DNA from: Syntrophomonadaceae bacterium
GTDB taxonomy: Bacteria > Bacillota > Dethiobacteria > PWVN01
Assembly (NCBI GenBank): GCA_003561835.1
Contig: PWVN01000032.1
Location: 1 to 10,663, forward strand
DNA length: 10,663 nt
Reading direction: 5' to 3'
In this document: positions 1 to 5,838 of the stretch, piece by piece
Numbering within the stretch: the first letter of the stretch is position 1
Layout: each line of letters begins with the position of its first letter
Program-made: the position numbers and the translations under genes
The notes under the pieces: model-generated
The model's input: only the letters and a program-made list of their open reading frames with translations
What the model was told of the DNA's origin: nothing
The model's database searches: none

Positions 1-19
1 GTCCCTGTCCCCCTGTCCC
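1..19 (+). repeat. Truncated copy (D) of the GGGACAAGG palindromic repeat
   Basis: The first 19 bases match the right half of the dispersed palindrome seen in full at 4130-4156 and 4811-4837: the loop TCCCTGTCC (2-10) and the right arm CCCTGTCCC (11-19). The left arm lies outside the window except for one G. It is in the same orientation as the other copies and lies about 50 bp beyond the 3' end of the minus-strand VanW gene. Confidence 0.75.
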
Positions 20-72
20 TGCTGGGGCGGCGAGATAGAAGATGAACGAAAATCCTGCCGGGCTGGTTGCTA

Positions 73-1383
73 TCAAGGGCCCCGGCGGATGATGGTCGGA
101 TACGGCGCATACCGGTCTACCGATATTTTCCGTTCTTCCAGGACCTCTGTGCCCCTGTAAACCGTCTTCCATACTTCCACAAGGTATCCCGGGGTGCCTT
201 CGATGACCTTTTCTTCCCCGGGAGCCAGCTCATGGTCCACCTCATATTTTTCCCATGGCTCGGTGGTGCTCAGGATGTTGGACGTAATCTCCACCCTCTC
301 CTCCGGGAGTGCCCCGAATATACGGAAGGTCAGTTCATCGTGGAGGACGGAGGCTGTGATGAGAAGGGTGTGCTCCCTATTGTTGGCAAAGATCAAGTCC
401 TTGGCGGGATACGATACGGTGGCATCCCTTCCCGGGTCCATGTAGGGGACTGCAAAGGGGTGGTTATGGCGCTCGAGGATCTTTAGGTTGGCCAGCAGGG
501 CGGCATTGTAGAGGGTGGAGGAGATCTGGCAAACCCCGCCCCCCACGCCGGGAACCAATTCCCCGCCGCTCATGATGGGGGCCTCCCTGTATCCCTTCAC
601 CGCCGTGGTGTCGCCGAGGGTCCTGTTCAGGGACAGGGCTTCTCCCGGCAGGAGGAAATGATTGTTGATAACGGAGGCCGCCAGCCGGATGTTGTGGGAG
701 CGGTTAGCCGCCTCGGGATTGAAGCGGGTGGTGAAGGTGCTGACCAGGCCTTGAATCCCTTTCTCCTGCAGCAAGGAAAGGGTGATGTCCGGGGGCACCT
801 CTTCCCGGATGGGAACATTCACCTGCAAGGGGGTGTTTTGGGAATACAGGCAGCAGAGCACCCGCTCCTTTAGCATTTCCGGGTCAACCACATAGCCGTT
901 TTGCTCGGGGACCGGCTGCACCCGGGAATTTTCCAGGATTTCAAAACGGGCATCTTTGGGCTCAGAGTTGAAAAACTGTGCCATGGATTCAAGCCCTTCC
1001 CGCAGCAGAGACCGGTCCAGTTCAAAGTACAGGGGGATGAAGGCCCCCTCTCTTTTTAACCGAATCCGCTCGATGTAGGATATGGGCCAGGGGCGGCGGC
1101 GGCCCTGCCGGTACCCGGAGGAAAATACCGCCCCGCTGTCAACAAAGATCCCCAATTCCTGCAGCGGTACCGAGGCAGCAAGCCCCCCGGGGCCGGTAAA
1201 GGTCAGCTCAAGGCTGCCGGCCGTTTCCTCGAACCGGCTTTCCCTCAGCCCGCCCAGACCGGCGCTTTTCATGTGAACGCCGGGGTAGATCCTGTCTCTG
1301 TAAGACAGGTGATCAGCGGTGATAAGGAGCAGGAGGAAACAGAGGAAAATTGGCAAGACCTTCTTTCTCTTTGAATAGACCAT
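73..1383 (-). CDS. VanW family protein with C-terminal G5 domain
   Basis: This is a 436-residue exported or membrane-anchored cell-envelope protein. Residues 2-8 are basic and residues 9-22 hydrophobic, giving an N-terminal anchor or signal. A YoaR-type putative peptidoglycan-binding region spans roughly 50-190. The VanW domain is about 214-345, with its hallmark GGGVCQISSTLYNAAL at 281-296 and HNHPFAVPYMDPGRDATV just after. A G5-like domain is at about 360-433 (EKVIEGTPGYLVEVWKTV). VanW proteins of this layout are common in Clostridia; the family is named from a vancomycin-resistance cluster, but its biochemical role is unresolved and nothing here indicates resistance. I start at ATG 1383 because GAGGGG lies 6 bases upstream. 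A GTG at 1449 would add 22 residues with no good ribosome binding site. It is divergent from the MFS gene. The exact cellular function is unknown. Confidence 0.92.
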   Translation of the reverse strand: MVYSKRKKVLPIFLCFLLLLITADHLSYRDRIYPGVHMKSAGLGGLRESRFEETAGSLELTFTGPGGLAASVPLQELGIFVDSGAVFSSGYRQGRRRPWPISYIERIRLKREGAFIPLYFELDRSLLREGLESMAQFFNSEPKDARFEILENSRVQPVPEQNGYVVDPEMLKERVLCCLYSQNTPLQVNVPIREEVPPDITLSLLQEKGIQGLVSTFTTRFNPEAANRSHNIRLAASVINNHFLLPGEALSLNRTLGDTTAVKGYREAPIMSGGELVPGVGGGVCQISSTLYNAALLANLKILERHNHPFAVPYMDPGRDATVSYPAKDLIFANNREHTLLITASVLHDELTFRIFGALPEERVEITSNILSTTEPWEKYEVDHELAPGEEKVIEGTPGYLVEVWKTVYRGTEVLEERKISVDRYAPYPTIIRRGP

Positions 1384-1389
1384 AAGCAT

Positions 1390-1416
1390 CCCCTCGATTA
1401 AATATATCGCGAGGGG
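1390..1416 (-). promoter_or_regulatory. Hairpin that would pair with the vanW ribosome binding site
   Basis: A perfect 7-bp inverted repeat, CCCCTCG at 1390-1396 and CGAGGGG at 1410-1416, is separated by 13 AT-rich bases. Read on the minus strand, the downstream arm is itself the Shine-Dalgarno sequence of the VanW gene, so a leader RNA hairpin could hide it. It could equally be a DNA operator. The structure is visible; the regulatory role is inference. Confidence 0.4.
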
Positions 1417-1491
1417 AAAAACAATATGCGTATTTGCCGGACCTCCCACATATATTGTGCCAGGAGTATTTTCCGGGGAGGCTGAAGGCCG

Positions 1492-2661
1492 ATGCCGTTA
1501 TACCGCGGCTGGAAAGTAGCCCTGGCAGGGGCCGGGGTCAATTTTCTCGTGGGGATTAACTATACCTGGAGCATCTTCGCCGCCGGGCTGGTGGACCAGA
1601 AGGGCTGGACCCATGCCCAGGCTGCCCTGCCCTTTTCCCTCTTTCTCTTCTGCTATGCCTTCTCCATGGTCCCCGCCGGCCAGGCCCAGGATTACTTCGG
1701 CCCCCGGCCCGTCATCAGCCTGGGGAGCCTTTTCGCCGGGGGGGCCTTCATATCCTCGGCCTTTTACCTGGACTCCCCCTTCACCGCCGCCCTCCTGTGG
1801 GGAGGGCTGCTGGGCCTGGGGTTGGCCTGCTGTTTCTCTTCCACCACCCCCTCGGCCATGAAGTGGTTTCCGCCTGAGAAAAAAGGGACGGTAGCCGGTT
1901 TGGTGGTTACCAGCACCGGCCTGGCCGCCTTTGTCATGTCCCCCCTGGTCCAGAGGTTGGTGCAGGTAAGTGTTCGGGAAGCATTCCTGACCAGCGGGGC
2001 CTTTTTGTTTCTAGCCATTCTCCTTTTGGCCCAGGTGATCGTAAACCCGCCCGGGAGAATCCAGGACCTCCGCTACCGGCCCGTCGGCAGGAGATGGCCC
2101 GCATCCCTCTTTGATCTACGCCTGTACCAGCTCTGGCTGGTCTTCTTCCTGGTCATCGGCACGGGGGTTACGGTAAATTCCCACCTGGTCAACATCATGC
2201 GGGTCCAGTCCGCCTTCGAAAGGGGCTATCTAATCGTGGCCATATTTGCCCTCTTCAATGCCACCGGGCGGGTGGCAGGAGGGCTGCTTTCGGACCGTCT
2301 GGGAAGGCTGCGGTCCCTGACCCTGGCCTTTCGCGTAATCGCCGGGATGCTGGTCCTCATGATGGTGGCCCGGCCTCCCCTTCTTCTGGCAGGGGCCGTT
2401 GCCCTGCTGGCCCTGGCCTACGGGAGCCTGTACAGCATTTTTCCCGCCACGGTGGTGAGCTTCTTTGGGGACAGGAACTTCGGGCTCTACTACGGGATTG
2501 TGTTTACGGGCCTGGGCGCATCGGGGCTTTTCCCCTATGCGGCCGGGGTCCTCTTTGAACGCCAGGGGCACTACATCTACACCTACGGCCTGTTGCTGGC
2601 CACCACCATCACCGCCTCCCTGCTGCTCATGCGTATCGGGAAAACCTCCCGCTTCTTCTAG
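1492..2661 (+). CDS. MFS permease, oxalate/formate antiporter (OFA)-like
   Basis: This 389-residue, very hydrophobic protein has a length and layout compatible with 12 membrane segments. Motif-A-like loops occur in both halves: GQAQDYFGPRP at 63-73 and GGLLSDRLGRLRS at 263-275. The central stretch GLACCFSSTTPSAMKWFPPE (110-129), followed by a glycine-rich helix, is typical of OFA-type major facilitator permeases, which exchange or import small organic anions such as oxalate, formate or other monocarboxylates. The substrate cannot be read from sequence. ATG 1492 is preceded by GGGGAGG at 1475-1481, a slightly long 10-base spacing. No obvious intrinsic terminator follows. The gene is monocistronic by appearance, divergent from the VanW gene with a 108-bp shared upstream region. 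No metabolic partner genes sit next to it. Confidence 0.88.
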   Translation: MPLYRGWKVALAGAGVNFLVGINYTWSIFAAGLVDQKGWTHAQAALPFSLFLFCYAFSMVPAGQAQDYFGPRPVISLGSLFAGGAFISSAFYLDSPFTAALLWGGLLGLGLACCFSSTTPSAMKWFPPEKKGTVAGLVVTSTGLAAFVMSPLVQRLVQVSVREAFLTSGAFLFLAILLLAQVIVNPPGRIQDLRYRPVGRRWPASLFDLRLYQLWLVFFLVIGTGVTVNSHLVNIMRVQSAFERGYLIVAIFALFNATGRVAGGLLSDRLGRLRSLTLAFRVIAGMLVLMMVARPPLLLAGAVALLALAYGSLYSIFPATVVSFFGDRNFGLYYGIVFTGLGASGLFPYAAGVLFERQGHYIYTYGLLLATTITASLLLMRIGKTSRFF

Positions 2662-2670
2662 GTTATGTCA

Positions 2671-2710
2671 ATCCCCGATAATCCCCGATATTCCCCGATA
2701 TTCCCCGACT
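2671..2710. repeat. Four tandem 10-bp units (ATCCCCGATA-like)
   Basis: Four consecutive 10-base units begin at 2671, 2681, 2691 and 2701: ATCCCCGATA twice, then TTCCCCGATA, then TTCCCCGACT. A degenerate ATCCCTTATT follows. The array lies just after the MFS stop and upstream of the candidate promoter of the flavoprotein gene. It could be protein-binding iterons or a simple slippage repeat. Confidence 0.8.
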
Positions 2711-2762
2711 ATCCCTTATTACTGATTATCATCGATTATTCTTGGTATCCCCGTAAAGGGTC

Positions 2763-2791
2763 TTGACAAAGGCTGTACCCGATATTAGTGT
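2763..2791 (+). promoter_or_regulatory. Candidate promoter for the flavoprotein gene
   Basis: A perfect TTGACA at 2763-2768 is followed after 17 bases by a poor -10, TAGTGT at 2786-2791. It points at the gene starting at 2965 and would give a leader of about 165 bases. An alternative -10, TATAAA at 2893-2898 inside the palindrome CTTTATAAAG, lacks a good -35. Confidence 0.35.
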
Positions 2792-2813
2792 GATAGGTAA
2801 CGGGACAAGCCGG

Positions 2814-2884
2814 GGACTGCTTTCCGCAGCTCCTTTCTTCAACTGGTGGTGGGGCAGGTGGTTGGGCAGCCTGTGGGGCAGGTC
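2814..2884 (+). repeat. Leader hairpin followed by three 12-bp tandem units
   Basis: GGACTGC (2814-2820) can pair with GCAG and TCC (2826-2833, one bulged C) over a TTTCC loop. Downstream are three 12-base units starting at 2849, 2861 and 2873: GTGGGGCAGGTG, GTTGGGCAGCCT, GTGGGGCAGGTC. If transcription starts near 2798, both elements lie in the 5' leader of the flavoprotein gene. No known riboswitch core was recognised in them. Confidence 0.55.
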
Positions 2885-2964
2885 CAGGCCTTTATAAAGA
2901 TTTGATTGAGGGCGGGTTCTTGGGCCAAGGCCGGACAGAAAACCGGCCGCTAGGGGTGTGAGGG

Positions 2965-4029
2965 ATGTACGATCTGGTAATCATTGGGAGCGGCCCAGCG
3001 GGGGCCACCCTGGCAAGGCTGCTCGGCAGCACCTTCAAAATACTGCTGTTGGAAAGACGGACATTTCAGGAGCCCCCCGGCAGCGGGCCTCAAAAATGCT
3101 GCGGCGGTTTGCTGGATCCCGACGCTCAGAAAATGCTGGCTTCCTTCCGATTGGGGCTGCCCAGGGCTGTTGTCCTGACCCCCCAGATGTTCGCAGTCCG
3201 AACAATCGATATGGACAATTCCCTGGAACGCTACTATCAGCGGCACTATATCAACATAGACAGGGAAGAATTTGATAAATGGCTTGCAAGCCTTATCCCC
3301 CAAAAGGTAGAGATCCTCACGGGCAGCCTGTACAGGTCTCACCGGTTGCTTAAGGATGGAGTACTGGTCAAGTTTTCACGTAAGGGCAGGAATTACGAGG
3401 AAAAGGCCAGGCTGATTGTTGGAGCCGACGGGGCTTTTTCAAGAGTCAGAAGGCTTTCCTTCGCCGGCCAAATTACCCCCAAAAGATATGTGGCCATTCA
3501 GGAGTGGTTTAAAAATGACCATAAAGCTGAATATTATGGGGCCATCTTTGACCGGGAGATAACGGACTTTTACTCCTGGACCATCCCCAAAGTGGATTGC
3601 TTGATTGTTGGCTCCGCTTTGTCTCCCGGCCCCGATGCGAATATGAAGTTCGATCTTTTGAAAGAGAAATTGAGCCGATACGGCTTCGGGCTGAAGGGCA
3701 GCGTAAGAAAAAACGGGGCCTACTTGCTCAGGCCCCTGTCTGGCAAGCAGATCATCACAGGCGGCGATCGAACGGCTTTGGTGGGAGAAGCGGCGGGTTT
3801 TATCAGTCCCAGCTCTGCGGAAGGGATAAGTTACGCCTTCAAAAGTGCCCTGGCCCTGGCAAACAGCCTTATGGAGGATTTCGAGAAGTGGCCAAAGGAG
3901 TACAGGAGGAACAGCGCTGAATTGCGACGGAACATCGTGCTGAAGAATTTCAAGCTGCCATTCTTGTACAATGGCAACCTGCGGAAACAGATCATGAGGT
4001 CGGGACTGAAGAGCATAAAAATTAACTAA
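2965..4029 (+). CDS. Geranylgeranyl-reductase-family FAD-dependent oxidoreductase
   Basis: This is a 354-residue flavoprotein. The N-terminal Rossmann motif GSGPAGATLA (8-17) follows a hydrophobic strand, with an acidic E30 at the end of the second strand for the FAD ribose. A CCGG motif is at 45-48. The second FAD signature GADGAFSRVRR is at 153-163. A third block, GDRTALVGEAAGFISPSSAEG, lies near 267-287; in this superfamily that region contacts the FAD pyrophosphate, and the reductase branch carries the S-x-EGI pattern. Relatives saturate isoprenoid chains of archaeal lipids, chlorophyll or quinone side chains, but many bacterial members have no known substrate; a FixC-like or hydroxylase role is possible. 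AGGGG at 2952-2956 sits 8 bases before ATG 2965. The nearby lipid and prenyltransferase genes favour an isoprenoid substrate, which remains inference. Confidence 0.82.
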   Translation: MYDLVIIGSGPAGATLARLLGSTFKILLLERRTFQEPPGSGPQKCCGGLLDPDAQKMLASFRLGLPRAVVLTPQMFAVRTIDMDNSLERYYQRHYINIDREEFDKWLASLIPQKVEILTGSLYRSHRLLKDGVLVKFSRKGRNYEEKARLIVGADGAFSRVRRLSFAGQITPKRYVAIQEWFKNDHKAEYYGAIFDREITDFYSWTIPKVDCLIVGSALSPGPDANMKFDLLKEKLSRYGFGLKGSVRKNGAYLLRPLSGKQIITGGDRTALVGEAAGFISPSSAEGISYAFKSALALANSLMEDFEKWPKEYRRNSAELRRNIVLKNFKLPFLYNGNLRKQIMRSGLKSIKIN

Positions 4030-4040
4030 CAGACCGTATT

Positions 4041-4089
4041 GGGCAAAGAATGGGAGAATGGGACAAGGTCCCTGTCCCCTTGTCCCGCC
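4041..4089 (+). repeat. Dispersed palindromic repeat, copy A
   Basis: The arms GGGACAAGG (4060-4068) and CCTTGTCCC (4078-4086) are perfectly complementary over nine bases, around a TCCCTGTCC loop. Upstream, GAATGGGA is tandemly duplicated at 4048-4055 and 4056-4063, an 8-bp duplication the other copies lack. It begins 12 bases after the flavoprotein stop. The form resembles REP elements spread by REP-associated Y1 tyrosine transposases, but no such gene is in the window. Confidence 0.8.
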
Positions 4090-4159
4090 CCCCCTCCGCC
4101 TGAGCCTCATGGAGCTTAGGGCAAAGAATGGGACAAGGTCCCTGTCCCCCTGTCCCGCC
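4090..4159 (+). repeat. Dispersed palindromic repeat, copy B (long form)
   Basis: The left part, beginning CCCCTCCGCCTG and containing CTCATG and GGGCAAAGAATGG, is followed by arms GGGACAAGG (4130-4138) and CCCTGTCCC (4148-4156) with one mismatch in the stem. It is directly adjacent to copy A and in the same orientation. The roughly 67-base unit aligns with copy C at 4771-4838, including the left part, so the mobile or duplicated unit is longer than the palindrome. Confidence 0.82.
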
Positions 4160-4182
4160 AAATTGTTCCATTTTGTTAGCCT

Positions 4183-4209
4183 TGATCAATCCTTGTTGAT
4201 TATTTTTTT
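4183..4209 (+). terminator. AT-rich intrinsic terminator
   Basis: TGATCAA (4183-4189) pairs with TTGATTA (4196-4202), including one G-T pair, over a 6-base loop. Seven T residues at 4203-4209 follow. The stem is weak but the geometry fits. It would end the flavoprotein transcript after the two repeats. Confidence 0.45.
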
Positions 4210-4235
4210 GCGGGGTATTGTCTCGGGAAAGGGGA

Positions 4236-4244
4236 TGGTATAAA
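4236..4244 (+). promoter_or_regulatory. Extended -10 promoter for the coiled-coil gene
   Basis: TGG followed by TATAAA (4239-4244) is a good extended -10 element. The -35 is poor (TTGTCT at 4218-4223, 15-base spacing). Transcription would begin near 4251, giving a leader of about 30 bases before ATG 4282. It lies immediately downstream of the terminator, so this gene is probably its own unit. Confidence 0.45.
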
Positions 4245-4281
4245 ATGTATGTGAGGAATCTGCTGAAGGGGGAATTCGTTG

Positions 4282-4752
4282 ATGGATGATGTGAAAACAA
4301 AGGATTTTTTTACAAAATTTTATACAGAAATGCAAAATGGCTTTAAGCGGATTGATGAACGATTTGAACAGATGGATCAAAGATTTGAAAAGATTGATGA
4401 ACGATTTGAACAGATGGATCAAAGGTTCGAAAAGATTGATGAACGATTTGAACAGATGGACGGGCGGATTGGGCAGATGGACGGGCGGATTGGGCAGATG
4501 GACGGGCAAATTGGACTATTGGCCGGGCAGATTGGGCAGATGGACGGGCGCTTATCAAGAGTTGAAGGCGGATTGCAAGAGGTTCAAAGCGAGCTCCAGC
4601 GGGTTAAAGAAACGGTGTCCAGAATCGAAGTGGATCACGGCCAGAAGCTAAATGCCCTCTTTGACGGCTACAAGCAAAACTCTCAAAAGCTTGACCGAAT
4701 CGAGGCTGAAGTGAAGAGGCACGATGAATTTATCATGAAGAGAATAAAGTAA
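4282..4752 (+). CDS. Small heptad-repeat coiled-coil protein
   Basis: This 156-residue soluble protein is almost entirely coiled coil. After a short N-terminal segment (MDDVKTKDFFTKFYTEMQNG), heptads run from I24 to about residue 114. IDERFEQ and MDQRFEK alternate, then come MDGRIGQ-type heptads (59-93), then more diverged ones. The C-terminal part, LFDGYKQNSQKLDRIEAE (126-143), is also helical and ends HDEFIMKRIK; such tails recur in uncharacterised clostridial coiled-coil proteins. There is no signal peptide, membrane segment or catalytic motif, and the function is unknown; a multimerising scaffold is only a guess. ATG 4282 has GAAGGGGG at 4265-4272, 9 bases upstream; an adjacent in-frame TTG at 4279 is possible. 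The gene is more AT-rich than its neighbours and lies between copies of the palindromic repeat. Confidence 0.82.
   Translation: MDDVKTKDFFTKFYTEMQNGFKRIDERFEQMDQRFEKIDERFEQMDQRFEKIDERFEQMDGRIGQMDGRIGQMDGQIGLLAGQIGQMDGRLSRVEGGLQEVQSELQRVKETVSRIEVDHGQKLNALFDGYKQNSQKLDRIEAEVKRHDEFIMKRIK
4351..4560 (+). repeat. In-frame 42-bp and 21-bp tandem repeats
   Basis: A 42-bp unit coding for two heptads occurs at 4351-4392 and 4393-4434, with two base differences. A third half-copy at 4435-4455 is identical to the first half. A different 21-bp unit coding MDGRIGQ starts at 4456 and 4477 (identical copies), with diverged versions at 4498, 4519 and 4540. Near-identical DNA suggests recent expansion by slippage or recombination; changes in whole units would keep the frame. 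Confidence 0.9.
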
Positions 4753-4770
4753 CAGGTTTTTCCACCATAC

Positions 4771-4838
4771 CCCCTCCACCTGCCTCCTCATGTAGTTTTG
4801 GGGAAAAAATGGGACAAGGTCCCTGTCCCCCTGTCCCG
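4771..4838 (+). repeat. Dispersed palindromic repeat, copy C (long form)
   Basis: The left part CCCCTCCACCTG, CTCATG and GGGGAAAAAATGG aligns with copy B. The arms are GGGACAAGG (4811-4819) and CCCTGTCCC (4829-4837), with a TCCCTGTCC loop identical to copies A and B. It has the same orientation as the others and lies downstream of the coiled-coil gene, which is thus flanked by direct copies. Confidence 0.82.
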
Positions 4839-4856
4839 AAAAAAAACTTTTTAAAT

Positions 4857-4894
4857 CTGCTGTCAAACAGTATAATCAGAGCAGCAGTTTTTTT
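4857..4894 (+). terminator. Terminator-like hairpin with U tract after the coiled-coil gene
   Basis: CTGCTG (4857-4862) pairs with CAGCAG (4882-4887) over a 19-base loop and is followed by seven T residues (4888-4894). The long loop makes it a modest terminator. Its loop contains the -10 box of the next gene. Confidence 0.4.
4871..4876 (+). promoter_or_regulatory. Perfect -10 box for the lipid kinase operon
   Basis: TATAAT at 4871-4876 has a poor -35 (TTTTTA at 4848-4853, 17-base spacing). Transcription would begin near 4883, about 40 bases before GTG 4924, inside the right arm of the preceding hairpin, so the new transcript could not form that hairpin. Confidence 0.5.
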
Positions 4895-4923
4895 GTTGAT
4901 TTGAGCCTGGGAGGGAAAAGCGA

Positions 4924-5838
4924 GTGGATGCAATGAGTTACAAGGTCATCGTCAACCCGGCAGCAGGAAAGGGCAAGGGCAGGGCCGCGGGCAAAACAAT
5001 TTCGGAGATCCTGACGGCTCACAAAAAAGAATTCGAAATATTCCACACGAAGGAACCCGGCCACGGGATCGAACTGGCCCAAAAGGCCCTGGAAGACGGC
5101 TGGTCTGCCGTGGTGGCCGTCGGGGGCGACGGCACGGTGGGAGAAGTCCTCAACGGGGTGATGCGGGGGGAGGAAGGGGAAAGATGCTGCTTCGGGTTCA
5201 TCCCCATAGGGACAGGCAACGACTTTGCCAGGTCCCTGAACATCCCCCTCAACCTGGAAGAGGCGACAAAAGTCCTACTGAAGCCCGGGAAGAAGGTCAT
5301 GGATATCGGCAGGGAACGGGAAGGCTTCTTCGCCATCATTACCGGGTTGGGGTTTCCCGCCGAGGTCATGGCCCAGGCCAATGCCTACGGAGGGCCCTTG
5401 AGGGGCTCGCTGGTCATCACCTGGTGTGTTTTGAAAACCATAAAGGAACTTAAGGCGGAGGCTGTGGAATTAACGGTGGACGGGGAAAGGGAGGAACTGC
5501 TGGCCAAGGCCATTTTCGTCCTCAATACCCCCTTCACGGGGGGTGGGCTCCAGATCGTCCCCCATGCCGTTATCGATGACGGGTTCCTGGATATCGCCGT
5601 CATGGGAGACATCTCCAAGGCGGGGCTGGCGGTAACCCTGCCCAAGGCCTACAAGGGGAAGCATGTGGGCCATCCCGCCTTTTCCTTCCACAGGGGGAAA
5701 AAGGTTTCGATCCAAACCGAAAAGCCCTTAAGGAAACTCTTTGACGGCAACGTCTACGGGCAATCCCCCCTGGAGGCGGAAATCCTGCCGCAGGCTCTGT
5801 CCGTCCTGGTCCCGGCCCAGGAGGGGGCAGAGGGTTGA
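4924..5838 (+). CDS. YegS/DgkB-family lipid kinase (diacylglycerol kinase-like)
   Basis: This 304-residue soluble lipid kinase probably phosphorylates diacylglycerol or a related lipid with ATP at the membrane surface. Family motifs in order are NPAAGKGKG (11-19), the nucleotide-binding GGDGTVGEVLNG (67-78), PIGTGNDFARSL (94-105), and IDDGFLDIAVM (217-227). A C-terminal FDGNVYG lies around 273-279. The last motif is normally DGE in characterised soluble diacylglycerol kinases, where the glutamate is proposed as catalytic base; here it reads D274-G275-N276. The length is typical. I choose GTG 4924 because GGGAGGG (4909-4915) is 8 bases upstream; an in-frame ATG at 4933 is too far from it. The stop overlaps the start of the PlsY-like gene, so the two are probably translationally coupled. 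A sphingosine-kinase-like or undecaprenol-type substrate cannot be excluded. Confidence 0.9.
   Translation: MDAMSYKVIVNPAAGKGKGRAAGKTISEILTAHKKEFEIFHTKEPGHGIELAQKALEDGWSAVVAVGGDGTVGEVLNGVMRGEEGERCCFGFIPIGTGNDFARSLNIPLNLEEATKVLLKPGKKVMDIGREREGFFAIITGLGFPAEVMAQANAYGGPLRGSLVITWCVLKTIKELKAEAVELTVDGEREELLAKAIFVLNTPFTGGGLQIVPHAVIDDGFLDIAVMGDISKAGLAVTLPKAYKGKHVGHPAFSFHRGKKVSIQTEKPLRKLFDGNVYGQSPLEAEILPQALSVLVPAQEGAEG

Noticed and set aside
73..1449. VanW name read as vancomycin resistance; longer GTG start at 1449.
   Set aside because: VanW/G5 proteins are widespread in clostridia without resistance genes, and none of vanH, vanA or vanX is here. The GTG start lacks a ribosome binding site and puts extra sequence before a normal signal region.
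1448..1460. CACATATATTGTG as an operator in the divergent VanW/permease region.
   Set aside because: Only four paired bases each side in an AT-rich context; too weak to call.
3439..4161. A 240-codon minus-strand open frame antisense to the flavoprotein.
   Set aside because: It has no family motifs and runs into the palindromic repeats; the plus-strand flavoprotein has all FAD signatures.
4041..4838. Repeated sequence as a possible CRISPR array.
   Set aside because: Spacing between copies is irregular, one interval contains a gene, and the units are long palindromes with diverging left parts.
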